Origin: Neisseria dumasiana
GTDB lineage: Bacteria; Pseudomonadota; Gammaproteobacteria; Burkholderiales; Neisseriaceae
Assembly (NCBI RefSeq): GCF_022870885.1
Contig: NZ_CP091509.1
Span: 2,480,001 to 2,544,000 of the forward strand
Direction: 5' to 3'
Length of the DNA: 64,000 nucleotides
In this document: positions 17,470 through 27,621 of the stretch, in pieces
Position numbering within the stretch: position 1 is the first letter of the stretch
Layout of the letters: the number at the start of each line of letters is the position of its first letter
Translations under genes and position numbers: made by a program
Notes under the pieces: generated by a model
Seen by the model: the letters and a program-made list of their open reading frames with translations, nothing else
Database searches by the model: none
What the model was told of the DNA's origin: nothing

Positions 17470-19374
17470 ATGAGCCAAACCCCGTTACTCGACACCATCA
17501 ATCTGCCGCAAGACCTGCGCCGTCTGAACAAAGACCAGCTGCCGAAAGTAGCAGCCGAATTACGCGCATTCCTGCTCGATTCTGTCGGCAAAACGGGCGG
17601 GCATTTCGCCAGCAACCTCGGCGCGGTCGAGCTAACCGTTGCCCTGCATTATGTGTACGACACGCCCAACGACAACTTGGTTTGGGATGTCGGCCATCAA
17701 AGCTATCCGCACAAAATCCTCACCGGCCGCAAAAACCGCATGGGTTCTATGCGCCAATACGGCGGTTTGGCAGGCTTTCCCAAGCGCGGCGAGTCGGAAT
17801 ACGACGCATTCGGTGTCGGCCATTCTTCCACGTCCATCGGCGCGGCACTCGGTATGGCGGTAGCCGACAAACTGGCGGGCAACGGCAAGCGCAGCGTGGC
17901 GGTAATCGGCGACGGCGCGATGACGGCGGGTCAGGCGTTTGAAGCCTTAAACTGTGCGGGCGATATGGATATCGACCTGTTGGTGATTCTCAACGACAAC
18001 GAAATGTCGATTTCCCCCAATGTCGGCGCGCTGCCCAAATATCTGGCGCGCAACGTCGTGCGCGATATGCACGGCCTGCTCAGCACCATCAAAGCACAAT
18101 CCACCAAAGTGCTCGACAAACTGCCCGGCGCGTTGGAAATCGCTCAAAAAGTCGAACACAAAATCAAAGCAATTGCCGGCGAAGCGGAGCACGCCAAGCA
18201 ATCGCTGTCGTTATTTGAAAACTTCGGTTTCCATTACACCGGCCCCGTCGACGGCCACGACGTTGAAAATCTGGTGGAAGTGCTGCAAGACTTGCGCGCC
18301 AAAAAAGGCCCGCAGATTCTGCATGTGATCACCAAAAAAGGCCAAGGCTACAAGCTTGCCGAAAACGATCCGGTGAAATACCACGCCGTGTCCAACCTCG
18401 CCAAAGAGCCTGAAAAAGAACCTTACAAACCTGTGCCGCAACCCGCCGCCAAACCCACCTACACGCAGATTTTCGGCAAATGGCTGTGCGATCAGGCCGC
18501 CGCCGACCCGCGCTTGGTTGCCATCACGCCCGCCATGCGTGAAGGCAGCGGTTTGGTCGAATACGAACAAAAATTCCCTGAGCGTTATTTTGATGTCGGC
18601 ATCGCCGAGCAGCACGCCGTTACCTTTGCCGGCGGCTTGGCTTGCGAAGGCGCGAAACCGGTGGTGGCGATTTATTCCACCTTTCTGCAACGTGCCTACG
18701 ACCAACTCGTTCACGACATCGCCCTGCAAAACCTGCCCGTGATGTTTGCCGTTGACCGCGCCGGCATCGTGGGTGCAGACGGCCCCACCCACGCCGGTTT
18801 ATATGATTTGAGCTTTTTGCGCTGCGTTCCGAATATGGTGATTGCCGCCCCGAGCGACGAAAACGAATGCCGCCTGCTGCTGTCCACCTGTTACCAACTC
18901 GATGCGCCGACCGCCGTGCGTTACCCGCGCGGTTCGGGTATCGGCGCAACGGTTTCAGACGGCCTCGATACCGTGCCCGTCGGCAAAGGCGTTGTCAGAC
19001 GCGAAGGCAGCACAACCGCCGTTTTCGCTTTCGGCAGCATGGTTCAGCCCGCACTGGAGGCGGCCGAAACGCTGGATGCAACCGTGGCCGATATGCGCTT
19101 CGTGAAACCGCTGGACGAAGCATTGATACTCAAACTGGCACAGTCGCACGATTATCTGGTGAGCGTCGAAGAAAACGCCGAGCAAGGCGGCGCGGGCAGC
19201 GCGGTGCTGGAAGTGCTGGCCAAGCATAACATCTACAAACCCGTGCTGGTATTGGGCGTAGCCGACACCGTTACCGAACACGGCGACCCGAAAAAACTGC
19301 TCGACGACTTGGGCTTGAGCACAGCGGGCGTATTGCAACGCATTCAAAAATGGCAGGCAGACTTAAGCCGTTGA
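17470..19374 (+). CDS. dxs: 1-deoxy-D-xylulose-5-phosphate synthase
   Basis: 634-aa thiamine-diphosphate enzyme committing pyruvate and glyceraldehyde-3-phosphate to the MEP isoprenoid pathway. It has the N-terminal [35 protein letters not shown], the ThDP motif [15 protein letters not shown] to NDNEMSIS, the transketolase central domain with [18 protein letters not shown], and a C-terminal domain ending [10 protein letters not shown]. Length is normal for Dxs. It is monocistronic, followed by a shortened MITE copy and a DUS terminator. Confidence 0.97.
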   Translation: MSQTPLLDTINLPQDLRRLNKDQLPKVAAELRAFLLDSVGKTGGHFASNLGAVELTVALHYVYDTPNDNLVWDVGHQSYPHKILTGRKNRMGSMRQYGGLAGFPKRGESEYDAFGVGHSSTSIGAALGMAVADKLAGNGKRSVAVIGDGAMTAGQAFEALNCAGDMDIDLLVILNDNEMSISPNVGALPKYLARNVVRDMHGLLSTIKAQSTKVLDKLPGALEIAQKVEHKIKAIAGEAEHAKQSLSLFENFGFHYTGPVDGHDVENLVEVLQDLRAKKGPQILHVITKKGQGYKLAENDPVKYHAVSNLAKEPEKEPYKPVPQPAAKPTYTQIFGKWLCDQAAADPRLVAITPAMREGSGLVEYEQKFPERYFDVGIAEQHAVTFAGGLACEGAKPVVAIYSTFLQRAYDQLVHDIALQNLPVMFAVDRAGIVGADGPTHAGLYDLSFLRCVPNMVIAAPSDENECRLLLSTCYQLDAPTAVRYPRGSGIGATVSDGLDTVPVGKGVVRREGSTTAVFAFGSMVQPALEAAETLDATVADMRFVKPLDEALILKLAQSHDYLVSVEENAEQGGAGSAVLEVLAKHNIYKPVLVLGVADTVTEHGDPKKLLDDLGLSTAGVLQRIQKWQADLSR

Positions 19375-19401
19375 AACTGCCGTCCAAACCCTAATCACAA
19401 T

Positions 19402-19496
19402 CAGACCTTTGAAAAATCCCCAGATGTGGATGCAGTTCAAGGTGTAGCAGCGCACAACGCAGAAATGCGCCGCAGATAGGGTTTTGCAAAGGTCTC
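19402..19496. mobile_element. MITE, internally deleted copy C
   Basis: Both termini are present (CAGACCTTTGAAAAATCC and TTTTGCAAAGGTCTC), but about 48 bp of the core between GTAGCAG and CGCACAACG is missing. Confidence 0.75.
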
Positions 19497-19520
19497 ACCA
19501 TATCCGCTTGCCCATATAGA

Positions 19521-19556
19521 GAAGGCCGTCTGAAACCTGTTTTTCAGACGGCCTTC
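19521..19556. terminator. DUS-pair terminator after dxs
   Basis: GAAGGCCGTCTGAAA and its inverse complement with a short CCTGTT loop, 147 bp after the dxs stop codon. Confidence 0.75.
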
Positions 19557-19620
19557 ATACCATTCGGGCGCAAATAACGGTACAATTCACCCCAATTCAA
19601 ATATCACACGGGTTTCACAG

Positions 19621-20400
19621 ATGGGTGCAAATATTATCGCCGTGGCCAACCAAAAAGGCGGTGTCGGCAAAACCACCACCGTGGTTAATCTGGCCGCCTC
19701 GCTGGCAGCCGAAAAAAAACGCGTATTGGTGATCGACTTAGACCCCCAAGGCAATGCCACCACCGGTAGCGGCATCGACAAAGGCAATATTCAAAACGGC
19801 ATCTACCAAGTGCTGTTGGGCGATTCCGACATTAAAAACGCCTTAATGCACAGCGAATCCGGCGGCTACGACGTACTCGCCGCCAACCGCACGCTGGCAG
19901 GCGCCGAAGTCGAGCTGGTACAAGAACTCGCCCGCGAAATGCGCTTGAAAAACGCGCTGGCCGATGTTGCCGACGACTACGATTTCGTGTTGATAGACTG
20001 CCCGCCTACCCTCACCCTGCTCACCCTCAACGGCTTGGTAGCCGCCAACGGCGTGATTGTGCCGATGGTGTGCGAATACTACGCGCTCGAAGGCATTTCC
20101 GATTTAGTCGCCACCGTGCGCAAAATCCGCCAAGCCATCAACCCGCGCTTGGACATTATTGGCATCGTCCGCACCCTTTACGACAGCCGCAGCCGCCTTT
20201 CTCAAGAAGTATCCGAACAGCTTCAGGCACATTTCGGCCCGCAACTGTTCAACACCACCATCCCCCGCAACGTGCGCCTCGCCGAAGCCCCCAGCCACGG
20301 CATGCCCGCGCTGGCTTACGATGCCAAAGCCAAAGGCACGCTGGCCTATCAGGAATTGGCTCAAGAGCTGTTGCAACGGGTGGGAGCTGCGGTTAAATAA
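19621..20400 (+). CDS. parA: ParA/Soj-family chromosome partition ATPase
   Basis: 259-aa ATPase that moves ParB-parS complexes over the nucleoid. The deviant Walker A is QKGGVGKTTTVVNLA (about 10-24), Walker A' DLDPQGNATTG, and Walker B VLIDCPPTLTLLTLNGL. The C-terminus GTLAYQELAQELLQR is typical of chromosomal Soj. The start is chosen at MGANIIAVANQ. No parB follows: a MITE, a terminator and the opposing ftsY come next, so ParB must be encoded elsewhere. Orphan MinD-like activity is a weaker alternative. Confidence 0.92.
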   Translation: MGANIIAVANQKGGVGKTTTVVNLAASLAAEKKRVLVIDLDPQGNATTGSGIDKGNIQNGIYQVLLGDSDIKNALMHSESGGYDVLAANRTLAGAEVELVQELAREMRLKNALADVADDYDFVLIDCPPTLTLLTLNGLVAANGVIVPMVCEYYALEGISDLVATVRKIRQAINPRLDIIGIVRTLYDSRSRLSQEVSEQLQAHFGPQLFNTTIPRNVRLAEAPSHGMPALAYDAKAKGTLAYQELAQELLQRVGAAVK

Positions 20401-20427
20401 AAAGCCTGCACCAGGTAAAATCAGACT

Positions 20428-20570
20428 GAGACCTTTGCAAAACCTCCAGATGTGGATGCAGTTCAAGGCGTAGCAGCGCAGCGAGCGCAGACATATCATG
20501 AAGATAGGCAAGCGAGCGAGCAGCACACAACGCAGAAATGCGCCGCAGATGGGGGTTTTGCAAAGGTCTC
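20428..20570. mobile_element. 143-bp MITE, copy D
   Basis: GAGACCTTTGCAAAA to TTTTGCAAAGGTCTC, flanked by the 5-bp direct repeat AGACT. It lies 27 bp after the parA stop. Confidence 0.88.
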
Positions 20571-20663
20571 AGACTTTCTATCCGACCTGAATAAAGCAAA
20601 CGAAACAGCTTTTCTGCTGACGGATTAAGCGATACTCAGTGAACAACCCCCTACCGCCACCAT

Positions 20664-20709
20664 ACAATCGAGGCCGTCTGAAAACTTATTTTCAGACGGC
20701 CTCGATTGT
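20664..20709. terminator. Bidirectional DUS terminator between parA and ftsY
   Basis: ACAATCGAGGCCGTCTGAAAA pairs with its complement around a 4-nt loop. It lies 16 bp from the ftsY stop. Confidence 0.85.
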
Positions 20710-20724
20710 TGTTTCTCAAACTAA

Positions 20725-22095
20725 TCAGTCAAACAAAGCATCCACAAACGCCCGCGCATCAAACGGGCGCAAGTCGTCAATGCTCTCGCCCACGCCGATA
20801 TAGCGGACGGGAATCGGGCGGTTGGAAGCCAGCGCAGCCAGAATGCCGCCTTTGGCCGTACCGTCGAGTTTGGTAACAATCAGGCCGGTAACATCGAGCG
20901 CATCATCAAACGCCACCACCTGATTAATGGCGTTTTGACCGATATTGGCATCCAACACCACAATAATTTCATGCGGCGCGTCGGGCATGGATTTTTGCAG
21001 CACGCGCTTCACTTTTTTGATTTCTTCCATCAAATGCAGTTGGGTAGGCAGGCGGCCTGCGGTGTCGGCCAACACGATGTCGATACCGCGCGCTTTGGCA
21101 GCTTCGACGGCATCGAAGCAGACGGCGGCGGAATCGCCCGTGCTTTGCGAAATCACGGTAACGCCGTTGCGTGCACCCCATTCCTGCAACTGCTCGCGGG
21201 CGGCGGCGCGGAAAGTATCGCCCGCCGCCAGCAATACCGACTTGCCTTGCGATTGGAAATATTTGGCCAGTTTGCCGATAGAAGTGGTTTTACCCGCACC
21301 GTTGATGCCGGCCAGCATAATCACAAACGGCTGCCCGTTGTCGGGAATCACCAGCGGTTTCTGCAACGGCTTGATTAAATCGTAAATCGCATCTTTCAAG
21401 GCACCGCGCAGCTCGTTGCCGTCTTTCAAACCGCGCAACGATACACGTTTGCGCACGTCTTTCATCAGATATTCGGTGGCTTCCATGCCCATATCGCTGG
21501 TAATCAGCACGGTTTCCAGCTCTTCATACAGGTCTTCGTCGATCTGGCCGCCGCCGAATACGCCGGCCAGCGATTTGGCCATTTGGTCGCGCGATTTGGT
21601 AAGGCCTTTTTTCAAACGCGCCGCCCAACCGAGCTTGGCAGGTTCGTCTTCCTCCGTCACAGGCTTGGTAGGCGCGTCGGCAGCGGCAACCACCGGCGCA
21701 GTCATCGTGGCGATGCTGTCGGGCAGTCTCAAAGCATCGGCCAATTCGCTGCTGTTGAGTTCGGCCGCCTCTTCCACCGGTGCGGCATCGCCTTCGGGTA
21801 TCGGCGAAACGTGGATTTTGGCTACCGGCGCATTCGGATCATATTGTTCGGGCAATTCGCTGCTGCCGGAAACCACGCCCGACACCAACTGGTCGAGCAC
21901 GCTGCTTTCTTCATGTTCTTCTACCGCTTCAAGCTGGGTTTCGGTCAGCGGTTCGAGGGTTTCAGGCGTGGAGATTTCAAGGGCGGACGGCTCGTCCGCG
22001 ATTTCGGCACCCGTTTCCGATACCGGCTTTTGCACAGGTTCGGCAACGGTTTCGGCAGTTTCCTGTTTTTTCTTGCGTTTAAAGAAGCTGAACAT
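20725..22095 (-). CDS. ftsY: Signal recognition particle receptor FtsY (gonococcal PilA homologue)
   Basis: 456-aa SRP GTPase that docks ribosome-nascent-chain complexes at the inner membrane. The N-terminal 150 residues are an acidic A-domain (MFSFFKRKKK then Glu-rich). The NG core shows LAGINGAGKTTSIGKLA (G1), DTFRAAAREQL, VLADTAGRLPTQ (G3) and VTKLDGTAKGG (G4), ending VGESIDDLRPFD. The same gene was described as pilA in gonococci. It is convergent with parA; a 367-bp spacer with a MITE separates it from its upstream neighbour. Confidence 0.96.
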   Translation of the reverse strand: MFSFFKRKKKQETAETVAEPVQKPVSETGAEIADEPSALEISTPETLEPLTETQLEAVEEHEESSVLDQLVSGVVSGSSELPEQYDPNAPVAKIHVSPIPEGDAAPVEEAAELNSSELADALRLPDSIATMTAPVVAAADAPTKPVTEEDEPAKLGWAARLKKGLTKSRDQMAKSLAGVFGGGQIDEDLYEELETVLITSDMGMEATEYLMKDVRKRVSLRGLKDGNELRGALKDAIYDLIKPLQKPLVIPDNGQPFVIMLAGINGAGKTTSIGKLAKYFQSQGKSVLLAAGDTFRAAAREQLQEWGARNGVTVISQSTGDSAAVCFDAVEAAKARGIDIVLADTAGRLPTQLHLMEEIKKVKRVLQKSMPDAPHEIIVVLDANIGQNAINQVVAFDDALDVTGLIVTKLDGTAKGGILAALASNRPIPVRYIGVGESIDDLRPFDARAFVDALFD

Positions 22096-22462
22096 GGCTT
22101 TCCTTGTTTGAAAAAGTGGTTTCAGACCTGAATTGTAACGTATTTTCAGAGAATGCCAATCCGCCCAAGCAGAGAAACACGTCGGCGGAAAATAAGTTAT
22201 ATCGGCAACTGTAAATTTATTATCAATATTTTAGCTGAAACAAATGCCATTCTGAAAAAATAGCCTGCTAAAAAAGCCGTCTGAACATAAGTTTTCAGAC
22301 GGCCTGAGACCTTTGCAAAACCCTCAGATGTGGATGCAGTTCAAGGCGTAGCAGCACAGCGAGTGCAGACATATCATATAGATAGGCAAACGAGCGAGCA
22401 GCGCACAACGCAGAAATGCGCCGCAGATGGGGGTTTTGCAAAGGTCTCGGCCTAAACAGCGT
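22096..22462. other. 367-bp spacer upstream of ftsY
   Basis: AT-rich leader of ftsY, an imperfect DUS pair (22274-22305) and a full MITE; no gene seen. Confidence 0.6.
22306..22448. mobile_element. 143-bp MITE, copy E
   Basis: GAGACCTTTGCAAAA to TTTTGCAAAGGTCTC, flanked by GGCCT on both sides. The left GGCCT is the end of a DUS, so the element inserted at the edge of an uptake sequence. Confidence 0.87.
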
Positions 22463-22966
22463 TTACCACAAATGGCGCATCGCTTCATGCTCTTGGCGGA
22501 TACGGATAGAGAGAATAACCATATACACCGGCAAGCCGACCATCATGGTTGTCCAAGCATGACAAAGCAAGCCCACACCGATCAACTCGGGAATAATGTT
22601 TAAAAAATAATTGGGATGGCGCACATAGCGGAACAACCACGACCTGTTGATTTTATGTTGCGGATGGATATAGATTTTCAGCGTCCAAATTTCACCCAAC
22701 GCACGAATAACGTAAAACAGCACAACCAAGGCAAACGCCGTCAATGCCGTACCTGCTGCGGAAATACCGTCAAAAACCGCTTCTCGGATATGCGATTCGG
22801 CAAGTGCCGAAAAATAATAGATGATATGTGCCGCAGCCAGCAGCTTGGAATTTTTCTCGCCAAACTGCTTGGCACCCGCCGCAATCAAGCGTTTTTCGTT
22901 TTGAACAGAAATAGAAAGAGAAACTAAACGGATAGCAAAAATAAGAGCAAAAACAGCTGTAATCAT
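22463..22966 (-). CDS. Isoprenylcysteine carboxyl methyltransferase (ICMT)-family membrane protein
   Basis: 167-aa integral membrane protein with about four TM helices. The C-terminal half carries the ICMT-type core GEIWTLKIYIHPQHKINRSW, the HPNYF motif (FRYVRHPNYFLNIIPELIG) and a terminal RIRQEHEAM, as in bacterial YpbQ-like proteins. I start at MITAVFAL, in line with relatives; a TTG 14 codons upstream would add a polar stretch. The substrate is unknown in bacteria. The DUS near its start and repeats on both sides isolate it as a single gene. Confidence 0.75.
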   Translation of the reverse strand: MITAVFALIFAIRLVSLSISVQNEKRLIAAGAKQFGEKNSKLLAAAHIIYYFSALAESHIREAVFDGISAAGTALTAFALVVLFYVIRALGEIWTLKIYIHPQHKINRSWLFRYVRHPNYFLNIIPELIGVGLLCHAWTTMMVGLPVYMVILSIRIRQEHEAMRHLW

Positions 22967-23064
22967 ATAGAAAAGGTTTCCTAATACAAATGAACAAAGT
23001 GCCTGCAAAGCTTTTCAGACGGCCTCGGTATCTTTCCGCCTGAAGCCGTTTGCCTAAAGCCATG

Positions 23065-23202
23065 ATAGTCAATCAACTTAAAAATAGTACATACGTCATA
23101 TTCGGGCTTGACCCGAGTATCGCCTAAATTTGCTGAAACTCAAGATAATCGCGTCAAGCCGAGTATGACGGTTTTGTTATTAAGTAAGTTGATTGATTCT
23201 AG
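23065..23202. repeat. Inverted-repeat element with ATAGTCAATCAACTTA ends
   Basis: Outer repeats ATAGTCAATCAACTTA and the complement of TAGAATCAATCAACTTA flank an inner pair of CATACTCGGGCTTGA-like arms. The same inner sequence occurs at 33609-33711 and 57253-57284. Confidence 0.6.
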
Positions 23203-23281
23203 ACGAACGGAAAAGCCTTTTTCTTACAACTGCGCATCTATAAAAGTTACCGCATAAGGGCAACGCATTGATTCAAAAAAC

Positions 23282-23320
23282 ATACGACCGTCTGAAACAA
23301 TATGTTTCAGACGGTCGTAT
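23282..23320. terminator. Terminator of the dcw cluster after ftsZ
   Basis: ATACGACCGTCTGAAAC pairs with its full complement around AATAT. The arms are a DUS variant in which G and C have both changed to keep pairing. Confidence 0.8.
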
Positions 23321-23348
23321 CGCTGATTCTTAATCAGAACAACAAATC

Positions 23349-24521
23349 TTAATCTGCTTGGCGACGCAGAATGGCTGGAATTTCAAAATCATCCAATACA
23401 GATTGATTTGAAAAATCAGAAGCAGTCAGGTTCATGCTGCGGGTATTGCGGCCGGAACGGATTAAGCCGTCGATATTGGAGAAACCGTCGTCCGTGCCGG
23501 TAGCCTGCTGGGTTTTCACCATACGCAGATTATTGTTGGAACCCAACACATTGTTTTCTTTCAAACCGGTTGCGATGATGGTTACACGGATGGCATCTTC
23601 TTCCATGTTTTCATCTTCGGCCGTACCGTATTTACGCTCTGCTTCGGGATGGGCATATTCGTCCACCACTTTCATGATTTCGCGGTATTCCGACATTTTC
23701 AGGCACCCCGGAGCGGTGGTAATGTTTACCAACACGCCGCGCGCACCATCCAAAGTCACATCATCCAAGAGCGGGCTGGAAATAGCTTGTTCGGTAGCCA
23801 AGCGTGCACGGTCGATGCCTTGGGCAAAGCCTGAACCCATCATCGCCATGCCCATAATGCTCATCACGTTTTTCACGTCGGCGAAGTCCAAGTTGATGAA
23901 ACCGGGGCGGGTAACTACTTCGGAAATACCGGCAACGGCATCGCGCAACACATTGTCGGCAGCGCGGAATGCTTCACGCACGGTGATGTCTTCGCCCAAT
24001 GCAGTCATCAGTTTGTCGTTAGGAATCACGATTAATGAATCCACTTGGCTTTTCAGGTGATCCAAGCCTTCTTGGGCGATGTGAACGCGTTTACCTTCGT
24101 GGCCGAACGGACGGGTCACAACAGCCACAGTCAAAATGCCTTGCTCTTTAGCAATTTCAGCAACAACAGGAGCAGCACCAGTACCGGTACCGCCGCCCAT
24201 ACCGGTGGTAATGAACAGCATATTGGCACCGCGGATGGCATCTGCAATGGCTTCACGGTCTTCTTGGGCTGCGGCGCGGCCGATTTCAGGGTTGGCACCC
24301 GCACCCAAACCGCGGGTTAAATTGGTACCCAACTGGATACGTTTGCCGGCATTGCTTTTGCCTAAAGATTGGGCGTCGGTATTCGCGCTAATAAATTCAA
24401 CACCTTGAACGGTATTCAAAATCATGTTGTTGATAGCGTTGCAACCGCCGCCGCCGATGCCGATAACTTTAATGACCGCAGGGCTTGCAGCTGATTCTAC
24501 TACGTCGTAAACCAATTCCAT
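23349..24521 (-). CDS. ftsZ: Cell division GTPase FtsZ
   Basis: 390-aa tubulin homologue forming the Z ring. N-terminal GIGGGGCNAINNM, the tubulin signature GGGTGTGAAPV (about 107-117), the T7 loop region VNLDFADVKNVM and the conserved C-terminal peptide DDFEIPAILRRQAD for FtsA/ZipA binding are all present. AAGGAG stands 8 nt before the start. It is the last gene of the minus-strand dcw cluster, 137 bp after ftsA, and is followed by a terminator. Confidence 0.98.
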   Translation of the reverse strand: MELVYDVVESAASPAVIKVIGIGGGGCNAINNMILNTVQGVEFISANTDAQSLGKSNAGKRIQLGTNLTRGLGAGANPEIGRAAAQEDREAIADAIRGANMLFITTGMGGGTGTGAAPVVAEIAKEQGILTVAVVTRPFGHEGKRVHIAQEGLDHLKSQVDSLIVIPNDKLMTALGEDITVREAFRAADNVLRDAVAGISEVVTRPGFINLDFADVKNVMSIMGMAMMGSGFAQGIDRARLATEQAISSPLLDDVTLDGARGVLVNITTAPGCLKMSEYREIMKVVDEYAHPEAERKYGTAEDENMEEDAIRVTIIATGLKENNVLGSNNNLRMVKTQQATGTDDGFSNIDGLIRSGRNTRSMNLTASDFSNQSVLDDFEIPAILRRQAD

Positions 24522-24658
24522 GTAACACTCCTTTGCGCCCTGCGTCAGGACGGATAAAACGGGATAAAAAATGGGAATAAATATACGCTAATTATATAAG
24601 AAGCATGATGCGGCTGGCAAAAGCCTTCTTATATTCTTATTATATTTTTACGTTTGTT

Positions 24659-25894
24659 TTAAAAGTTGTTTTTAAGCCAGTCGCGGAATTTCACCCACAA
24701 GCTGTCTTTGTGCTCTCTTACTACGACCGCGCCGGAAACGGGGCTGCCGTACACTTCGCCGCGGGCCGCCTGAAGCAAGCCGATGGCGGTAGCATAACGG
24801 GGATTGCGGATACGTTCGGAAACGCCGCCCATTTCTTGCGGCACACCGATACGCGCAGGCAGGTTGAATACGTCTTCCGCCAAATCCACAATGCCGGTAA
24901 GCAGTGATGCGCCGCCCGTCAATACGATGCCCGAAGTCAGCACTTCTTCGGGGAAACCCGAACGGCGCAACTCGTTAAGCGTCAGCTCCAAAATTTCTTC
25001 CACGCGCGGGCCGATAACGCTGGCCAATACGCGGCGGGAAATTTGGCGCGGCTGGCGGTCGCCTACGCTGGGCACTTCGATCATTTCATCCAAACCGTCC
25101 ATGGTCGCAATGGCTACGCCGTGGTGGATTTTGATGTATTCGGCAGCGTTGTGCGGGGTGCGCAGGGCTTGTGCCAAATCTTTGGTAATCAAATCGCCGG
25201 CAACCGGAATCACGGCGGTATGGCGGATGGCACCGTTGGTATAAACGGCAATATCGGTAGTACCGCCGCCGATATCGATTACGCATACGCCCAAATCTTT
25301 TTCGTCTTCGGTTAAGACGGCCTGCCCGCTGGCCAAAGGCTGCAACATAATCTGATCCATGTGCAGGCCGCAGCGGTTAACACATTTTTGGATGTTTTGC
25401 AGGGCGGTAATGGCTCCGGTAATGATGTGTACGCGCGTATCCAAACGAACGCCGCTCATGCCGATGGGTTCTTTCACGCCGGGTTGGTTGTCAATAATAT
25501 ACTCTTGGACAACGGTATGCAGTATATTGTGGTCAGGCGGAATATTAACGGCTTTAGCGGTTTCAATAGCACGGTCGATATCGGCTTGCGACACTTCGCC
25601 GTCTTTGATTTTAACCACGCCTTGCGAATTGAGGCTGCGGATATGGTTGCCTGCGATGCCGGTGGTTACGCTGTCTACTTTACAGTCTGCCATCAACTCG
25701 GCTTCGTTCATGGCCTGTTTAATGGCTTGGGCAGTGGCATCGATATTGGTCACCATACCGGCTTTCAGACCGCGCGACGGTGCCTGACCCAAGCCGATAA
25801 TGTGGATTTCATTGTCTTCCTGTATTTCGCCGATTAATGCGATAACTTTAGAAGTACCGATATCCAATGCGCTGATATATTTGCCTTTTACCAT
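24659..25894 (-). CDS. ftsA: Cell division protein FtsA
   Basis: 411-aa actin-like ATPase tethering FtsZ to the membrane. It has the phosphate 1 motif ISALDIGTSKVIALIG, the 1C domain (VTTGIAGNHIRSLNSQG), phosphate 2 VIDIGGGTTDIAVY, the adenosine motif GIVLTGGASLL, and a C-terminal amphipathic tail LWVKFRDWLKNNF that serves as membrane anchor. It starts 24 bp after ftsQ within the dcw cluster. Confidence 0.97.
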   Translation of the reverse strand: MVKGKYISALDIGTSKVIALIGEIQEDNEIHIIGLGQAPSRGLKAGMVTNIDATAQAIKQAMNEAELMADCKVDSVTTGIAGNHIRSLNSQGVVKIKDGEVSQADIDRAIETAKAVNIPPDHNILHTVVQEYIIDNQPGVKEPIGMSGVRLDTRVHIITGAITALQNIQKCVNRCGLHMDQIMLQPLASGQAVLTEDEKDLGVCVIDIGGGTTDIAVYTNGAIRHTAVIPVAGDLITKDLAQALRTPHNAAEYIKIHHGVAIATMDGLDEMIEVPSVGDRQPRQISRRVLASVIGPRVEEILELTLNELRRSGFPEEVLTSGIVLTGGASLLTGIVDLAEDVFNLPARIGVPQEMGGVSERIRNPRYATAIGLLQAARGEVYGSPVSGAVVVREHKDSLWVKFRDWLKNNF

Positions 25895-25918
25895 GATGTC
25901 CCATTCATTTTATTTATG

Positions 25919-26686
25919 TTACTGTCTGTTTGCTGTTTCGGCCTCTGGAATCGCGGTTTCAGACGGCCCTGCTGTTTCTTGCTCTTGTGTTTTCTCAAGA
26001 TAGCGCACGGCAAAACCGTCTTTGTAGCGCATATCCACATAATCTATGTTGCTTTGGCGCACTTGCAGCACTTCCTGCCACATGTCGGCAAAGCGTTGCA
26101 GGCGTTTGGTTTCGTTTTCGCGCCCCAATCTGACGGAAATGCCGTTGTTTAATTCTACCGACCACGCCGAACGCGGTGTGTATTCGAGTTTGGCGATACT
26201 CAGGTTTTTGGGTTTGAGTATGGCGGTAAATTCGTTGTAATGCTTGACCATGATGGCTCCGGTTCCGGGCTGCCCTTCGAACAGCGGAAAGGTTTCGTCG
26301 GTGGCGGCATTAAACAGGTTGCCGTTGCTGTCTATCAAACCGGATTCTTTCCAGCGCCCTACCGGCACACGCTCTTTCAGGTTGATTTCAACCGTGTCGG
26401 GCAGGCGGCGGCGCACGGACACTTTATCTATCCACGGCAGTTTGGCAAAGGCTTCTTGGGCACCGTTCAAATCTGCTTTGAAAATATTGCCGCGGATGTA
26501 TTGCTGCGCCACGCTTTGCAGTTGTTTGTTGCCGGTGCGTTGCACATCGCCTTCGATTTTTACCTGCTTGACCGGAAAATAAGGTGAATTGTAAACCCAA
26601 ACGACCAATGCTCCCAGCAGTATCAATACTACCAGGATCATCAGCCAGCCGGTTACGCGCTTTAATGCGCCTGCATTATCCCACAT
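25919..26686 (-). CDS. ftsQ: Cell division protein FtsQ
   Basis: 255-aa bitopic divisome protein linking early and late proteins. One TM is at about 14-31 (WLMILVVLILLGALVVWV), then a POTRA domain (FPVKQVKIEGDVQRTG to LPWIDKVSVRRRLPDTVEINLKERVPVGRW) and a beta domain with VRLGRENETKRLQRF. The 5' end overlaps ddlB by 11 bp, indicating coupling. Confidence 0.95.
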   Translation of the reverse strand: MWDNAGALKRVTGWLMILVVLILLGALVVWVYNSPYFPVKQVKIEGDVQRTGNKQLQSVAQQYIRGNIFKADLNGAQEAFAKLPWIDKVSVRRRLPDTVEINLKERVPVGRWKESGLIDSNGNLFNAATDETFPLFEGQPGTGAIMVKHYNEFTAILKPKNLSIAKLEYTPRSAWSVELNNGISVRLGRENETKRLQRFADMWQEVLQVRQSNIDYVDMRYKDGFAVRYLEKTQEQETAGPSETAIPEAETANRQ

Positions 26687-27587
26687 GAGCGGTTTTCAGA
26701 ATTTCAACACATAAATCGGCGAAGCTCAAGCCGGTTTGGGCGGCCGATTTCGGCACTAAGCTGTGGTCGGTCATTCCGGGCAAGGTGTTGATTTCCAGAA
26801 GATACAGTTTGCCGTCGGTATCTTTCAGAAAATCTACTCTCGATACGCCCTGCGCACCTATGGCTGCCGCGCCCCGTGCCGCTAAAACGCGCATCTGTGC
26901 TTCGTCTTCCTGATTTAAATCGGACGGGCATTGATACACGGTATCGTTACGGTTGTATTTGGCTTCGTAGTCGTAAAACTCGGTGGCGGGAATAATGCGG
27001 ATGCTGGGGTAGCCTTCGCCGTTAATCACGGGGCAGGAATATTCTCCGCCGCCGATAAAGCGTTCGGCAATAATCTCGCCGTGAAAATGCTTGAGTTCTT
27101 CATACACTTCTTTCAGACGGCCTGCTTCTTTCACTTTTACTACGCCTACGCTGCTGCCTTCTGCGGCGGGCTTCACAAACATAGGCAGGCCGAGCTGCCG
27201 CTCGACTTCGTCAAAATCGCTGTTTTCGTGAAGCACGGCAAATTCGGGAACGGGCAAACCCAAAGCCTGCCAAATCAGTTTGCAGCGGTATTTATCCATG
27301 CCGACGGCGGAAGCCATCACCCCGCTTCCCGTGTAGGGAATGCCCAATAATTCGAGCGCACCCTGCACGCTGCCGTCTTCACCGTAAGTGCCGTGCAGGA
27401 TATTGAAGGCCGTCTGAAACCCTTGTGTTTTCAGCTCTGAAAGCGGGGTTTCTTTCGGGTCGAACGCATGGGCGTCTATCCCTTTGCTTTTTAGGGCTTC
27501 GAGAATGGCGGCTCCGCTTTTTAAGGATATCTCCCGTTCGCTTGAAAAACCGCCCATCAGTACGGCAACTTTGCCAAATGCTTGCAT
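26676..27587 (-). CDS. ddlB: D-alanine--D-alanine ligase
   Basis: 303-aa ATP-grasp ligase making the D-Ala-D-Ala dipeptide for UDP-MurNAc-pentapeptide. It shows VLMGGFSSEREISLKSG, HGTYGEDGSVQGALELLGIPYTG, the ATP-binding FVKPAAEGSSVGVVKV, and the metal-binding DFLKDTDGKLYLLEINTLPGMT. MQAFGKVAV is the start; a 16-codon upstream extension overlaps murC and is rejected. It overlaps ftsQ. Confidence 0.96.
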   Translation of the reverse strand: MQAFGKVAVLMGGFSSEREISLKSGAAILEALKSKGIDAHAFDPKETPLSELKTQGFQTAFNILHGTYGEDGSVQGALELLGIPYTGSGVMASAVGMDKYRCKLIWQALGLPVPEFAVLHENSDFDEVERQLGLPMFVKPAAEGSSVGVVKVKEAGRLKEVYEELKHFHGEIIAERFIGGGEYSCPVINGEGYPSIRIIPATEFYDYEAKYNRNDTVYQCPSDLNQEDEAQMRVLAARGAAAIGAQGVSRVDFLKDTDGKLYLLEINTLPGMTDHSLVPKSAAQTGLSFADLCVEILKTAHVG

Positions 27588-27621
27588 GTTGGTGACTCTT
27601 TCTTTGTTCAGACGGCCTGTT

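Larger units (their letters stand above)
22967..23348. other. 382-bp spacer between ftsZ and ICMT-family gene
   Basis: Holds an inverted-repeat element and the ftsZ terminator; no gene seen. Confidence 0.6.
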
